Positions 1-8,553 are shown, numbered from the stretch's first letter. The stretch: 64,000 bases of DNA from an uncultured Coriobacteriaceae bacterium (GCA_902779675.1 CACZCK010000008.1:62001-126000), one strand, 5' to 3'. Numbers and translations are program-made. Notes: a model not told the origin generated them from the letters alone.

Positions 1-85
1 GCGCGACAACATCAAGATCACCGTGCCGGAGGACCTGGCCATTGCCGAGGCGACGCTTACCCGCCGTCTGGAGCAGGGCGACTGA
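1..85 (+). CDS. ispD: IspD C-terminus (partial): 2-C-methyl-D-erythritol 4-phosphate cytidylyltransferase
   Basis: Only the last 27 codons are inside the window, ending in TGA at 83-85. The frame reads NIKITVPEDLAIAEA, which is the usual C-terminal signature of IspD (N-I-K-[IV]-T-x-P-E-D-L). IspD makes CDP-methylerythritol in the MEP isoprenoid pathway. The next gene is ispF, two steps later in the same pathway, which supports the call. The gene starts outside the window, so catalytic residues cannot be inspected. Confidence 0.8.
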   Translation, partial: RDNIKITVPEDLAIAEATLTRRLEQGD

Positions 86-127
86 GCGCGGAGCCGGCCT
101 GGTCGAGGTCGGCAGAGAGGGGTGCGG

Positions 128-604
128 ATGCTGCACATCGGACACGGCTATGACGTGCATGCCTTTGCCGAGGGCCGCCGTCTCATCTTGGGCGGGGTCG
201 ACATCCCGTACGCGCGCGGGCTCGCTGGGCACTCGGATGCCGACGTGCTCGCCCATGCGTTGATGGACGCGCTGCTGGGCGCCATGCGCGCCGATGACAT
301 TGGCCAGCTCTTTCCCGACAACGACCCAGCCTATGAGGGGGCCGACTCGCTCGTGCTGCTTTCGCGGGTGGCCGAGCTGGCCCGCAGCCGGGGGTATCGC
401 ATCTGCGACTGCGACTGCACCGTGGCGGCGCAAGCGCCCAAACTGGCGCCGCACCGGCAGGCCATGCGTCAGAATCTGGCCGACGCCATGGGTGTGCCTG
501 TGAGCGCGGTGGGCGTGAAGGCCACGACCACCGAGCATCTTGGATTCGTGGGACGAAAGGAGGGCATCGCCGCATGGGCGGTGGCCCTTCTGGAGGAGGT
601 GTAA
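128..604 (+). CDS. ispF: 2-C-methyl-D-erythritol 2,4-cyclodiphosphate synthase
   Basis: IspF cyclises CDP-ME 2-phosphate to MEcPP in the MEP pathway. The 158-residue product has normal family length. The metal-binding D-x-H is in GHGYDVHAF near the N-terminus, followed by GHSDADVLAHALMDALLG with the third metal His, FPDNDPAYEGADS, and the C-terminal ATTTEHLGFVGRKEG motif. I chose ATG at 128 because GAGAGGGG lies about 6 nt upstream; an in-frame GTG at 122 sits directly on that ribosome site. The gene follows ispD by about 40 bp, so the two are probably co-transcribed. Confidence 0.93.
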   Translation: MLHIGHGYDVHAFAEGRRLILGGVDIPYARGLAGHSDADVLAHALMDALLGAMRADDIGQLFPDNDPAYEGADSLVLLSRVAELARSRGYRICDCDCTVAAQAPKLAPHRQAMRQNLADAMGVPVSAVGVKATTTEHLGFVGRKEGIAAWAVALLEEV

Positions 605-608
605 CCGC

Positions 609-1130
609 ATGGCGCGCATCAGGTTTGACAACCCCCAGGAGCGCGAGACGTTCCATGCCAAGGAGTCGTGGGTTCCGGTGGTGCTGGGCGGCGTGCCCCT
701 TGCGTTGGTCTGCGGACTCGTCTCGTGGGCAGTCGCGCGCTTTGTGAATCCCGACCTGTTGGTCACCTGCGTGCTTGCGAGCATCCTGGTCACCATCCTG
801 TCGCGGGTGCCGCATGTGATCGACAACTGGCGCACCGACGTGGTGGTCACTGACCGGCGCCTCTATTACCGCCACGGCATCTTTGACGTGACCGACCACG
901 TGACCGACCTGGGAAGCATCACCGACGTCACGGTGGACCCCACCATTGCGGGCCGTATGTTCAACTACGCCAATGTGCGCATCCAGACCAAGGCGGGTGA
1001 CGACGACTTCGTGCTCAAGGAGATTGCCGACGCCTACACCATGCGCAAGGTGATCAACGTGGGTCGCGACAAGCTGGAAGGCTCTGCCGCTCCCGTGCAG
1101 CCGCAGCGCAGGCCGACGCGCAGGCGCTGA
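609..1130 (+). CDS. PH-domain (bPH_2/YdbS-like) membrane protein
   Basis: A 173-residue protein with two hydrophobic segments at about residues 22-42 and 48-65. A bacterial PH-like domain follows, recognisable from TDRRLYYRHGIFD, then DLGSITDVTVDPTIAGRMF and an I-x-T-K-x-G-D-D strand, and the protein ends in a short basic tail (RRPTRRR). Such proteins are membrane anchored with a cytoplasmic PH fold; no enzymatic role is known. The ATG at 609 follows GGAGGAGGT, which overlaps the end of ispF, so translation is probably coupled. An upstream in-frame ATG would overlap ispF and has no ribosome site. Confidence 0.75.
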   Translation: MARIRFDNPQERETFHAKESWVPVVLGGVPLALVCGLVSWAVARFVNPDLLVTCVLASILVTILSRVPHVIDNWRTDVVVTDRRLYYRHGIFDVTDHVTDLGSITDVTVDPTIAGRMFNYANVRIQTKAGDDDFVLKEIADAYTMRKVINVGRDKLEGSAAPVQPQRRPTRRR

Positions 1131-1248
1131 GCATTGGAGCGTTGGTGGCCGCACGGTTTCGGCACAGCGCACGGTGCGCCTTCACGCTAGAATCAGTACG
1201 CCACAAATCGGGACATTCGCGAGTCATGACACAAAAGGAGACCTGTCC

Positions 1249-2718
1249 ATGCTCGTCTACAACAGCCAGAAGCACCGCAAGCAGGAGCTCGAGACCATCG
1301 AGCCGGGCAAGATCCGCATGTACGTGTGCGGCCCCACGGTCTACGACCAGATTCACATCGGCAACGCCCGCACCTTCCTGAGCTTCGACGTCATTCGTCG
1401 CTACCTCATGTACAAGGGCTACGAGGTGACCTTTGCCCAGAACCTCACCGACGTGGACGACAAGATCATCAACCGTGCCAACGAGGAAGGTCGCACCGCC
1501 GCTGAGGTGGCCGAGGAGTACTCCAACGCCTTCATCGAGCAGATGCATCGCTTTGGCATTCTCGACCCCGACATCCGTCCGCGCGCCACGCGCGAGATCG
1601 AGGCCATGCAGGAGATGATCTGCCGCCTCATCGACAAGGGCCATGCCTACGTGGCCGACAACGGCGACGTGTACTTCTCGGTGCGCAGCGATGACTCGTA
1701 CGGCATCCTCTCCGGTCGCGATCTCGACCAGCTGCGTGCGGGCGAGCGCGTGGAGGTCAACGACGACAAGCGCGACCCGTTTGACTTCGCGCTGTGGAAG
1801 GCTGCCAAGCCCGGCGAGCCCAGCTGGCCCAGCCCCTGGGGCGAGGGTCGTCCCGGCTGGCACACCGAGTGCTGCGCCATGATCCACCGCTATCTGGGCA
1901 CGCCCATCGACATCCACGGTGGCGGCCAGGACCTGGTGTTCCCGCACCACGAGAACGAGACGGCGCAGGCGGTGTGTGCGTGGGATCACCTGCTGGCCAA
2001 CTACTGGATGCATACTGGCATGCTGCGTGTGAACGGCGACAAGATGTCCAAGAGCCTGGGCAATTTCTTCACGCTCAAGGAGATCCTGGACAAGTACCCG
2101 GCCGACGCCGTGCGCCTGCTGATGCTGCAGACTCACTATCGCTCCGCGCTCGACTTCCAGACCGACCAGCTCGACGGTGCTGTGGGTACGCTCGATCGCC
2201 TGCGCACCTGCGTCAAGAACCTGCGCTGGGCGGCCAACAATGCGGTTGAGGACGGCAATCTGACCGATGCCGACCGCGCCCTGGCCAAGGCTTCGAGCGA
2301 GGCGCAGGCCGAGTTCGTGCGCCAGATGGACGACGACTTCAACACCGCCGGTGGCCTCGCCGCCATCTTCGAGCTGGTGACCGCTGCCAACAAGTACCTC
2401 TCCGAGGCCGGCGAGACCATTGCCAGCTCGGTGACCCTGCGTGCTGCCGATACCATCACCGAGCTCGCCGAGGTGCTGGGAGTGGAGCTGGAGGAGGCGC
2501 AGAGCGCGCTTCCCGCCGAGCTCGTCGATCTGGCCCGCGAGCGCGCCGGCTATGAGGGCTCCGATCCGGAGGAGGCAGCCGAGGTGCTGCTGGCCGCACG
2601 CCAGGAGGCCCGCAAGGCCAAGGACTGGGGCACCGCCGACGCCATCCGCGACGGCATCACCGCGCTTGGCCTGGTGGTCGAGGACACTGCCGCAGGCGCA
2701 CGTCTGAGCAGGGCGTAA
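1249..2718 (+). CDS. cysS: Cysteinyl-tRNA synthetase
   Basis: Class I aminoacyl-tRNA synthetase charging tRNA-Cys. The 489-residue product has family-normal length. It contains the zinc-site Cys in YVCGPTVYD, the HIGH-equivalent HIGNARTF, the Zn ligands in GWHTECCAM and [15 protein letters not shown], and KMSKSLGNF. The start is ATG 1249 with AAGGAG about 9 nt upstream; a longer reading from 1174 adds 25 residues with no counterpart in the family. The order ispD-ispF-cysS-rlmB-yacP is also common in Firmicutes, which supports the neighbouring calls. A weak -10-like TAGAAT lies near 1189. Confidence 0.96.
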   Translation: MLVYNSQKHRKQELETIEPGKIRMYVCGPTVYDQIHIGNARTFLSFDVIRRYLMYKGYEVTFAQNLTDVDDKIINRANEEGRTAAEVAEEYSNAFIEQMHRFGILDPDIRPRATREIEAMQEMICRLIDKGHAYVADNGDVYFSVRSDDSYGILSGRDLDQLRAGERVEVNDDKRDPFDFALWKAAKPGEPSWPSPWGEGRPGWHTECCAMIHRYLGTPIDIHGGGQDLVFPHHENETAQAVCAWDHLLANYWMHTGMLRVNGDKMSKSLGNFFTLKEILDKYPADAVRLLMLQTHYRSALDFQTDQLDGAVGTLDRLRTCVKNLRWAANNAVEDGNLTDADRALAKASSEAQAEFVRQMDDDFNTAGGLAAIFELVTAANKYLSEAGETIASSVTLRAADTITELAEVLGVELEEAQSALPAELVDLARERAGYEGSDPEEAAEVLLAARQEARKAKDWGTADAIRDGITALGLVVEDTAAGARLSRA

Positions 2719-2733
2719 ACACAAGACATGCGA

Positions 2734-2773
2734 CGATGGGGGCGGTTCCGAGCATTCGGGACCGTCCCCATCG
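2734..2773. terminator. 18-bp-stem hairpin between cysS and rlmB
   Basis: Arms 2734-2751 and 2756-2773 pair over 18 bp with two G-U pairs around the loop GCAT. There is no U-tract on either side, so it may be a processing or stabilising element or a palindromic repeat, not a simple intrinsic terminator. Confidence 0.6.
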
Positions 2774-2796
2774 CCTGACTATGCAAGGAAGCGGCA

Positions 2797-3825
2797 ATGG
2801 CCAAGAACCAATCGCAGAGACCGGGACGCGACGTGCGCGGCGGCAAGGGCAAGAGCCAGACGCAGCGTGCGCCCAAGTCCACGCAGTCACGTGGACGCGC
2901 GCAGGGATCCAAGGGGTCCTACGGGCGTGGAGACAGGCGTGACGAAGCGCGCAAGCCGCAGCGCAAGGGCGGCCAGGGCGCTGGCTCGGGCTCGTGGATC
3001 GAGGGACGTCGCGCGGTGGTCGAGGCGCTCGATGCGGGCATGCCGCTGCGCAAGGCCCTGGTGTCGGATGGTGACAGCTCGCTGGCCGACGTGGTTCGCC
3101 AGCTCGACGAGGCAGGTGTGCCCATCGAGCGCGTGCCGCGCTTTAAGCTCGATTCCATTTCGTCGCATGGCGCGCATCAGGGCGTCATCGCCCAGGCGGC
3201 ACCGTTCAGGTATGCCGAGCTCGAGGACGTGATTGCCCGTGCGGGGGAGGGTGACGCCCTGGTGGTGCTGCTCGACCATGTGACCGACCAGGGCAACCTT
3301 GGTGCCATCGTGCGCTCGGCCGAGGTGGTCGGCGCTGCGGGCGTGGTGATTGCCAAGGCCCGTGCTGCAGGCGTGGGCGTGGGTGCCTTCAAGACCTCCG
3401 CTGGCGCGGTGCTGCACCTGCCCATCGCGCAGGTGTCCAACCTTGCCACGGCCATCGAGACCCTCAAGGAGCACGGCTTTTGGGTGGGCGGCGCCACCGA
3501 GCATGCCCACGATGACGTGTGGAGCGCCCCCATGGGAGGCAGGCTGTGCCTGGTCATGGGGTCGGAGGGCTCGGGAATCTCGCGTCTGGTGCGCGAACGC
3601 TGCGATTTTGAGTGCCGACTGCCGCAGCGCGGGCGCGTGGAGAGCCTCAACGTGGCTCAGGCAGCCACCGTCATGTGCTACGAGTGGCTCCGCCGCACGA
3701 GTGCCGAGGGGGCTGCAGGTACTGCCGAGCCGCAGGTTGAGGTCGAAGTACCCGCGCAGGCGCCTGCCGAAGACTCGTTTATGGTGGATGCCGCCGCGTC
3801 GCGCAACATAGACTGGGACCTCTAG
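2797..3825 (+). CDS. rlmB: TrmH/SpoU-family 23S rRNA (guanosine-2'-O-)methyltransferase
   Basis: SPOUT methyltransferase that modifies the 2'-OH of a 23S rRNA guanosine using SAM. About 65 N-terminal residues are basic, Gly/Arg/Lys rich and probably disordered. The L30e-like substrate-binding domain starts at WIEGRRAVVEALDAG. The SpoU domain shows motif 1 (DHVTDQGNLGAIVRSAE, with the catalytic Arg), motif 2 (LVMGSEGSGISR) and motif 3 (ESLNVAQAATV), which form the trefoil-knot cofactor site. The 342 residues exceed the usual 250 because of the basic head and an acidic tail of about 30 residues. The exact target base is inferred from family and synteny. Confidence 0.88.
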   Translation: MAKNQSQRPGRDVRGGKGKSQTQRAPKSTQSRGRAQGSKGSYGRGDRRDEARKPQRKGGQGAGSGSWIEGRRAVVEALDAGMPLRKALVSDGDSSLADVVRQLDEAGVPIERVPRFKLDSISSHGAHQGVIAQAAPFRYAELEDVIARAGEGDALVVLLDHVTDQGNLGAIVRSAEVVGAAGVVIAKARAAGVGVGAFKTSAGAVLHLPIAQVSNLATAIETLKEHGFWVGGATEHAHDDVWSAPMGGRLCLVMGSEGSGISRLVRERCDFECRLPQRGRVESLNVAQAATVMCYEWLRRTSAEGAAGTAEPQVEVEVPAQAPAEDSFMVDAAASRNIDWDL

Positions 3826-3826
3826 G

Positions 3827-4414
3827 ATGGCCGGTCGCTCGCGCATACTGCCGCTGCTGGTGGTTGACGGGTACAACGTCATCTACGGCACCACGCGCTA
3901 CCAAGGCCTCATCGACGAGCATGCCGGCGCCGGCGCCCTGGCCGACGTGGCGTCGCTCTCGCGCGACCCGTACGGCCATGATCCCTTCGAGCGCGCACGT
4001 GAGGCGCTGATCACCGACGTGGCAGCCTATGCGCAGGGATCCTACGACCCAGTGATTGTCTTTGATGCGGCGGGCAACCTGTCGGAGGAACGTCCCGACT
4101 TCTCGCGTGCGGGGGTCAAGGTGGTCTTCTCCAAGACGGGGGAGAGCGCCGACTCGGTCATTGAGCGGCTGGCCACGCGTGCCCGGCGCAAGAACCGCGA
4201 CGTGTTGCTGGTGACCTCCGACAACACCATCCGCTTCACCGTGGGCGGGGTGCCCATCACCACCGTCTCGAGTCAGTTGCTGGCGCATGACATCGAGATT
4301 GTGAGCCGCGATGTCGAGACGTCACGTGAGGAACGCAGCCATGGGCGCATGACGCTCGAGGATCGTCTGAGCCCCGAGGCGCGGGAGAAGCTCTGGAAGA
4401 TGCTAGGAAGATGA
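3827..4414 (+). CDS. yacP: YacP-type NYN-domain ribonuclease (Rae1-like)
   Basis: A 195-residue PIN/NYN-fold protein. The first acidic motif is LLVVDGYNVI, followed by the conserved DPVIVFDAAG strand and LLVTSDNTIR, and by the conserved end SSQLLAHDIE. In Bacillus subtilis the family member Rae1 is a ribosome-associated mRNA endonuclease; that role is family knowledge. About 20 residues rich in Ala/Gly/His are inserted after the first motif compared with the minimal family. The ATG at 3827 begins one base after the rlmB stop, indicating translational coupling, and the rlmB-yacP pair is widely conserved. Confidence 0.85.
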   Translation: MAGRSRILPLLVVDGYNVIYGTTRYQGLIDEHAGAGALADVASLSRDPYGHDPFERAREALITDVAAYAQGSYDPVIVFDAAGNLSEERPDFSRAGVKVVFSKTGESADSVIERLATRARRKNRDVLLVTSDNTIRFTVGGVPITTVSSQLLAHDIEIVSRDVETSREERSHGRMTLEDRLSPEAREKLWKMLGR

Positions 4415-4463
4415 GTCGTCGGCGCAGCGCGTCTTCGTGCGATGCGCTACCATGACGTAGCAC

Positions 4464-4538
4464 GCCAGTGTGGCTCAATGGTAGAGCACCGGCCTTGTAA
4501 TCCGGTGGTTATGGGTTCGATTCCCATCACTGGCTCCA
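4464..4538 (+). tRNA. tRNA-Thr (anticodon UGU)
   Basis: A 75-nt cloverleaf with CCA encoded at 4536-4538. The acceptor stem GCCAGTG/CACTGGC is perfect. The anticodon loop CTTGTAA gives UGU, and the T-arm is ATGGG-TTCGATT-CCCAT. The innermost anticodon-stem pair is a C-U mismatch. The last 21 bases of the gene, plus 3 nt, are duplicated 163 bp downstream. Confidence 0.95.
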
Positions 4539-4548
4539 TGTAGACGAG

Positions 4549-4578
4549 CGCCCCCAGCGATGGGGGCGTTTCTCGTTT
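4549..4578 (+). terminator. Terminator after tRNA-Thr
   Basis: Stem CGCCCCC/GGGGGCG (4549-4555 and 4562-4568) with a 6-nt loop, followed by TTTCTCGTTT. Confidence 0.8.
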
Positions 4579-4711
4579 GTGCGAGGTGCAGGGAATCGAA
4601 CCCGCGAGGGCTTGCCGTGCCAGTGGCACGGCAAGGGGTGAGCGAAGCGAACCCGATGAGCGTTGCCGCAGGCAACGCGGCGATTCCCATCACTGGCTCC
4701 ATGTTTGAAAG

Positions 4712-4741
4712 CGCCCTCGGTAACGGGGGCGTTTCTCGTTT
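4712..4741 (+). terminator. Duplicate of the tRNA-Thr terminator
   Basis: Stem CGCCCTC/GGGGGCG (4712-4718 and 4725-4731) followed by TTTCTCGTTT. It is the second copy of the terminator at 4549, 163 bp downstream. The T to C change in the arm keeps pairing through a G-U pair. Confidence 0.75.
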
Positions 4742-4768
4742 GATTGGGTTGCAGGGAATCGAACCCGT

Positions 4769-4801
4769 CTGACTCAGAGGGGAGTATCCCTTCTGAGTCA
4801 G
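4769..4801. terminator. CTGACTCA-family hairpin 3' of the reverse-strand membrane gene
   Basis: Arms 4769-4783 and 4787-4801 form 15 bp (one G-U) around GTA. It lies 3 nt beyond the stop codon of the reverse-strand gene ending at 4805. Related hairpins occur at 22417, 33972, 44611 and 49720. Confidence 0.75.
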
Positions 4802-4804
4802 GGC

Positions 4805-6388
4805 TCACATCCCGAGCAGCAGCGGGCTCATCGTGATGATCTTGGCGTTGGCTGCGGCAGCCTCGGGCGAGAAGTCGATCACGTACAGGGCCGTCAGGAT
4901 CGCGTAGAAGGCAAAGATGCCCACGCTCACCACGTTCATGATGTCGGGCGGAATGCGCGCAATGAGCAGCTCAAGATACGGATAGACCACGTAGACGATC
5001 AGTGTCGCGGCTACACCGAAGCCAATGGCGTTCTGCAGGCAGATCTGTCCCATGAAGTTGAACGGGATGTCGGTGTAGTCCCACAGCTGTAGGTTGCGGT
5101 TGAACATCATGCCGCCCGTGAACTCGATGGCCGTGCAGAACAGCATGTTGACCAAAAAGCTGATGGCAAGGGTGGTCCAGCGGTTGAAGCGGCGGCGGAG
5201 TGCCTCCTTGAGCGGCCAAAGGATGAGTGCCACCAGTACTACGGCAATGCCGTGCATGGGAAACGGGTACAGCCAATCGCGGAACAGCATGGTATTGCCG
5301 AAGTCGATGTCGCCCTGAAAGAGGCCAAGCGAGACGAGGTAACAGAAGCCCGCCTCCATCCAATGCCCCAGTGTGGAGAAGATGCAGTAGTACAGGAAGA
5401 GGTTGCGGATAAAGGTCTTGCCATGGCGCATGTCGGCGATGGCGCTCTCGTCGACGTTGCGCGAGAGGTCGTTGGTCAGCAGGTAACGCACGCGGTCGGA
5501 ACGCAGGAAGTAGAGGGCCACCACCACATCGCCGATGACGCTGAAGACAAGGGCGAAGATGCTGTAGGCAAGCTCCTGGCTGCCGGCTGCATGCATGGTC
5601 GCGATATGTATGGTGTTGGCCACGATGTTAAAGATCGAGTAGCCAATGACCCAGCGCCTTGCTGCGCGTACGCGGTTGATCAGCAGGTAGAAGGCCACCG
5701 ACTCAAAGATGATGTTGGCCCACTGAATGAGCGTGTCGTAGCCGTACGAGAACTGGTTGCGCGAGGCAAAGATCAGGCCAATGACGGAAAACACGATGTT
5801 GAAGGCAAAGAACACCTGAATGGCACGGAGAAAACCGAGATGGCTTGGGTCAGCCAGTCGCTCCTCGCGGGGGAGTGACTTGCGGATGCGCTCGCGCTCG
5901 ACGGCCTCGGCGAGCTCGCCGGTAACCTCGCCCTGGATGAGGCGCCCAAGCTGTAGCATGCCCACCTCGATGGTGATGGTGAGGGCATACACGACTATGG
6001 GCAGAAGGGTGGACCTGTCGCTGATCATTCCTGTCCAGAGGATGCCCAGGACGCTTGCCGCCATGGAGACAGCAATCGCCTTGCGCATGCGCACAGCGAT
6101 GACGGCGTTGCGCGCGGCGCGTATGCCATAGATCGACGACATCTGGAGTGACACGCCCACGAACAGGAAGTACAGGGCAATCCTGCCGAACGCGCTCCGC
6201 ACCAGCCCGACGGTGTCACTGCCGATGCCGTCCTCGGCCATGCTCTCGACAACCGAGTCGCTGAGCGTCATACCAAAGAAGAAGAGGAACATGATGCCCA
6301 TGAGCACCATGAGAATCGACAGGACAAGCGAAGCGATAGCTACGACGCGCAGTCGCCTCTGATTCTTGGTGCGCTCTACGGCTGCCAC
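4805..6388 (-). CDS. Polytopic membrane protein with C-terminal ABC_trans_CmpB-like (PF06541-type) domain
   Basis: A 527-residue integral membrane protein with roughly twelve hydrophobic segments and a basic N-terminus (TKNQRRLR). The C-terminal third resembles the family annotated as putative ABC-transporter type IV permease: LFLYYCIFSTLGHWMEAG, then FPMHGIA, NRWTTLAISF, AIEFTGGMM, and LWDYTDIPFNFMGQICL. That family's function is unknown despite its name. The gene is antiparallel to its surroundings and separates tRNA-Thr(UGU) from the tRNA-Tyr/Thr/Met-tuf unit, so it may be a later arrival. No neighbouring ATPase or binding protein suggests a substrate. Confidence 0.7.
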   Translation of the reverse strand: MAAVERTKNQRRLRVVAIASLVLSILMVLMGIMFLFFFGMTLSDSVVESMAEDGIGSDTVGLVRSAFGRIALYFLFVGVSLQMSSIYGIRAARNAVIAVRMRKAIAVSMAASVLGILWTGMISDRSTLLPIVVYALTITIEVGMLQLGRLIQGEVTGELAEAVERERIRKSLPREERLADPSHLGFLRAIQVFFAFNIVFSVIGLIFASRNQFSYGYDTLIQWANIIFESVAFYLLINRVRAARRWVIGYSIFNIVANTIHIATMHAAGSQELAYSIFALVFSVIGDVVVALYFLRSDRVRYLLTNDLSRNVDESAIADMRHGKTFIRNLFLYYCIFSTLGHWMEAGFCYLVSLGLFQGDIDFGNTMLFRDWLYPFPMHGIAVVLVALILWPLKEALRRRFNRWTTLAISFLVNMLFCTAIEFTGGMMFNRNLQLWDYTDIPFNFMGQICLQNAIGFGVAATLIVYVVYPYLELLIARIPPDIMNVVSVGIFAFYAILTALYVIDFSPEAAAANAKIITMSPLLLGM

Positions 6389-6515
6389 AAGATTTTCCTA
6401 ACCTCTGGTTACTCACGACATTATGCCAGTTGGCAGGGGTAGCCTCCTCTCCAAATGCCTGTACGCAGAACGGACGACGGCGCAGCATGAGGCTTGGGCT
6501 GTGAAGGTTTAGTGG

Positions 6516-6530
6516 TATGGATACGCCCGG
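6516..6530 (+). promoter_or_regulatory. TATGGATACGCCCGG motif, copy 1
   Basis: A 15-bp motif ending 14 bp upstream of the -35 of the tRNA-Tyr/tuf promoter. It is shared with 34039-34053 (upstream of rpsL) and, with changes, 39473-39487 (upstream of rplB). Confidence 0.5.
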
Positions 6531-6544
6531 ATGGGTGGATTACA

Positions 6545-6573
6545 TTGACAAGTTTTGCTCAAGGGCGTATATT
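6545..6573 (+). promoter_or_regulatory. Promoter of the tRNA-Tyr-Thr-Met-tuf unit
   Basis: A perfect -35 TTGACA (6545-6550), 17-bp spacer, and -10 TATATT (6568-6573), about 49 bp before tRNA-Tyr. It is one of the best sigma-70-type promoters in the window. Confidence 0.85.
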
Positions 6574-6621
6574 CTCCTTCGCTTGCAGGGCACAGCCCAC
6601 GCAAGTGCTTGAAAACGGAAT

Positions 6622-6705
6622 GGGGATGTGGCACAGCGGCAACTGCGGCGGACTGTAAATCCGCTCCCTCTGGGTTCCCTGGTTCGAGTCCAGGCATCCC
6701 CACCA
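6622..6705 (+). tRNA. tRNA-Tyr (anticodon GUA)
   Basis: An 84-nt class II tRNA with a long variable arm. The acceptor is GGGGATG/CATCCCC, the anticodon loop CTGTAAA gives GUA, the T-loop is TTCGAGT, and CCA is encoded at 6703-6705. Confidence 0.97.
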
Positions 6706-6708
6706 TTC

Positions 6709-6784
6709 GCCCGTGTAGCTCAGTCGGTAGAGCACCTCGTTGGTAACGAGGAGGCCACCAGTTCAAGTCTGGTCGCGGGCTCCA
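6709..6784 (+). tRNA. tRNA-Thr (anticodon GGU)
   Basis: A 76-nt cloverleaf with acceptor GCCCGTG/CGCGGGC (one G-U), anticodon loop TTGGTAA giving GGU, and encoded CCA. It lies 3 bp after tRNA-Tyr, so both come from one precursor. Confidence 0.97.
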
Positions 6785-6801
6785 TTTCAAGCAGGCACCA
6801 C

Positions 6802-6878
6802 GCCGGTGTAGCTCAGTTGGTTAGAGCGCACGGTTCATACCCGTGTTGTCACTGGTTCGAGTCCAGTCACCGGTACCA
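6802..6878 (+). tRNA. tRNA-Met (anticodon CAU, elongator type)
   Basis: A 77-nt cloverleaf with anticodon loop TTCATAC (CAU) and encoded CCA. The acceptor GCCGGTG/CACCGGT has a terminal G-U pair. The anticodon stem lacks the three G-C pairs of initiator tRNA, so elongator is preferred; a CAU tRNA later modified to read AUA cannot be excluded by eye. Confidence 0.9.
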
Positions 6879-6964
6879 GCGTTCAAACGGCACCCTCCCG
6901 GGTGCCGTGAACATATAAGTAGGTAAATGGCCTTGTATAGGGTTGTTCTAAGAAGGAGGACGGC

Positions 6965-8170
6965 ATGGCCAAGGAGAAGTTTGATCGTTCTAAGCCACAT
7001 GTAAACATCGGTACGATTGGTCACGTCGACCACGGCAAGACCACGCTGACCGCTGCCATCACCAAGGTCCTGTCCGAGACCGAGGGCTGCAACGCTAACT
7101 TCGCTGCATTCGACACCATCGACAAGGCTCCCGAGGAGCGTCAGCGCGGCATCACCATCAACGTTGCCCACATTGAGTACGAGACCTGGGAGCGCCATTA
7201 CGCTCACGTCGACTGCCCGGGCCATGCCGACTACATCAAGAACATGATCTCCGGTGCTGCTCAGATGGACGGCGCCATCCTGGTCATCGCCGCCACCGAC
7301 GGCCCCATGGCTCAGACCCGCGAGCACATCCTGCTCGCCCGTCAGGTCGGCGTTCCCTACATCATCGTCTTCCTGAACAAGTGCGACATGGTTGACGACG
7401 ACGAGCTCATCGAGCTCGTTGAGATGGAGACCCGTGACCTCCTCTCCGAGTACGACTTCCCCGGCGACGACCTGCCCATCATCAAGGGCTCCGCTCTGAA
7501 GGCCCTCGAGGGCGACCAGAAGTGGTACGACGCCATCGTCGAGCTCATGCACACCGTCGACCACTACATCCCGACGCCCGCCCGTGAGGCTGACAAGCCG
7601 TTCCTGATGGCCATCGAGGACGTCATGACCATCTCCGGCCGCGGCACCGTCGCCACCGGCCGTGTCGAGCGTGGCCAGCTCAAGCTGAACTCGCCCGTCG
7701 AGATCGTCGGCATCAAGGAGACCCAGAGCTCCGTCGCCACCGGCATCGAGATGTTCCGCAAGACCATGGACTACTGCGAGGCCGGCGACAACGTGGGCAT
7801 CCTGCTCCGCGGCATCAAGCGCGAGGCCATCGAGCGCGGCCAGGTTCTGTGCCAGCCCGGCTCCGTCACCCCGCATGCCAAGTTCACCGGCGAGATCTAC
7901 GTTCTGACCAAGGAGGAGGGTGGCCGTCACACCCCGTTCTTCTCCGGCTATCGTCCGCAGTTCTACTTCCGCACCACCGACATCACCGGCGACATCCAGG
8001 AGCTCACCGACGCCAACGGCGGCAAGGTCGAGATGGCCATGCCTGGCGACCACGTCACCATCAAGGCTGAGCTGATCCACCCGATCGCTATGGAGCAGGG
8101 CCTCAAGTTCGCTATTCGCGAGGGTGGCCACACCGTCGGCGACGGCCGCGTCTCTACCATTCTCGACTAG
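6965..8170 (+). CDS. tuf: Elongation factor Tu
   Basis: GTPase that delivers aminoacyl-tRNA to the ribosomal A site. The 401-residue product has normal length. It shows G1 GHVDHGKTT at about 19-27, G2 RGITIN, G3 DCPGHADY, G4 NKCD and G5 GSAL, then domains II and III with [12 protein letters not shown] and the C-terminal [11 protein letters not shown]. The start has AGAAGGAGG upstream. It is the only tuf in the window and is not in the rpsL-rpsG-fusA unit. Instead it follows three tRNA genes and precedes rpmG-secE-nusG, like the tufB locus of E. coli. Confidence 0.98.
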   Translation: MAKEKFDRSKPHVNIGTIGHVDHGKTTLTAAITKVLSETEGCNANFAAFDTIDKAPEERQRGITINVAHIEYETWERHYAHVDCPGHADYIKNMISGAAQMDGAILVIAATDGPMAQTREHILLARQVGVPYIIVFLNKCDMVDDDELIELVEMETRDLLSEYDFPGDDLPIIKGSALKALEGDQKWYDAIVELMHTVDHYIPTPAREADKPFLMAIEDVMTISGRGTVATGRVERGQLKLNSPVEIVGIKETQSSVATGIEMFRKTMDYCEAGDNVGILLRGIKREAIERGQVLCQPGSVTPHAKFTGEIYVLTKEEGGRHTPFFSGYRPQFYFRTTDITGDIQELTDANGGKVEMAMPGDHVTIKAELIHPIAMEQGLKFAIREGGHTVGDGRVSTILD

Positions 8171-8206
8171 TACCGGTCACACCCAGTACTCACGAGACTA
8201 GTCAAG

Positions 8207-8235
8207 GACCCGCATCGCAAGGTGCGGGTCTTTTT
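8207..8235 (+). terminator. Terminator after tuf
   Basis: Stem GACCCGCA/TGCGGGTC with an 8-nt loop, followed by TTTTT at 8231-8235. This is a canonical intrinsic terminator. Confidence 0.9.
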
Positions 8236-8317
8236 CTCTGCCGATCCTGCCAACGAGTCTCCGCGGTGGGGGACATTTGTAGTTTTCTTGATAGCAACCC
8301 GATACAGGGTTCGTTGT

Positions 8318-8347
8318 TGACATAGGTGGGCGGGGGATGGTAATGTT
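8318..8347 (+). promoter_or_regulatory. Promoter of rpmG-tRNA-Trp
   Basis: -35 TTGACA (8318-8323), 18-bp spacer, -10 TAATGT (8342-8347), 56 bp before the rpmG start. Confidence 0.75.
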
Positions 8348-8403
8348 TCTTTTCGCGTCACCTCTGGGGTAGTCCCGAGGGTGGCTATCTACAGGAGGAC
8401 TTC

Positions 8404-8553
8404 ATGCGTACACTGGTTACCCTTGCATGCACCGAGTGCAAGCGTCGCAATTACACTACGAACAAGAACAAGGCCAATACTCCTGACCGTATGGAGTTGA
8501 AGAAATATTGCCCGTGGTGCCGCAAGCACACCGTGCATCGCGAGACCCGCTAA
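8404..8553 (+). CDS. rpmG: Ribosomal protein L33 (zinc-binding type)
   Basis: A 49-residue large-subunit protein. It keeps both Cys pairs of the zinc (C+) form: CTEC near the N-terminus and CPWC near the C-terminus. The N-terminal MRTLVTLAC and [11 protein letters not shown] are typical. ATG 8404 follows ACAGGAGG. It sits between tuf and tRNA-Trp-secE, the usual position for rpmG upstream of secE-nusG. Confidence 0.95.
   Translation: MRTLVTLACTECKRRNYTTNKNKANTPDRMELKKYCPWCRKHTVHRETR

Larger units (their letters stand above)
4518..4767. repeat. 163-bp tandem duplication of the tRNA-Thr 3' end, terminator and inverted T-arm copy
   Basis: Unit 1 is 4518-4680 and partial unit 2 is 4681-4767. 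Three blocks recur at exactly 163 bp spacing: 24 bp of the tRNA 3' end (4518-4541 and 4681-4704), the second half of the terminator, and an 18-bp block at 4587-4604 and 4750-4767. The last block contains GGGAATCGAACCC, the reverse complement of the tRNA T-arm. Unit 1 also holds two GC-rich hairpins between about 4610 and 4680. The arrangement resembles attachment-site repeats at a tRNA 3' end, but no integrase is present. Confidence 0.85.

Noticed and set aside
1174..1248. Longer cysS N-terminus from 1174
   Set aside because: No ribosome site and no family homology; ATG 1249 has AAGGAG.
4587..4604. T-arm-like sequence on the reverse strand as a tRNA pseudogene
   Set aside because: Only the T-loop core is present; no acceptor, D or anticodon arms. 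It is better explained as part of the 163-bp repeat.
4518..6400. A current integrative element at tRNA-Thr
   Set aside because: No integrase, relaxase or phage gene; only short repeats and a membrane protein remain.
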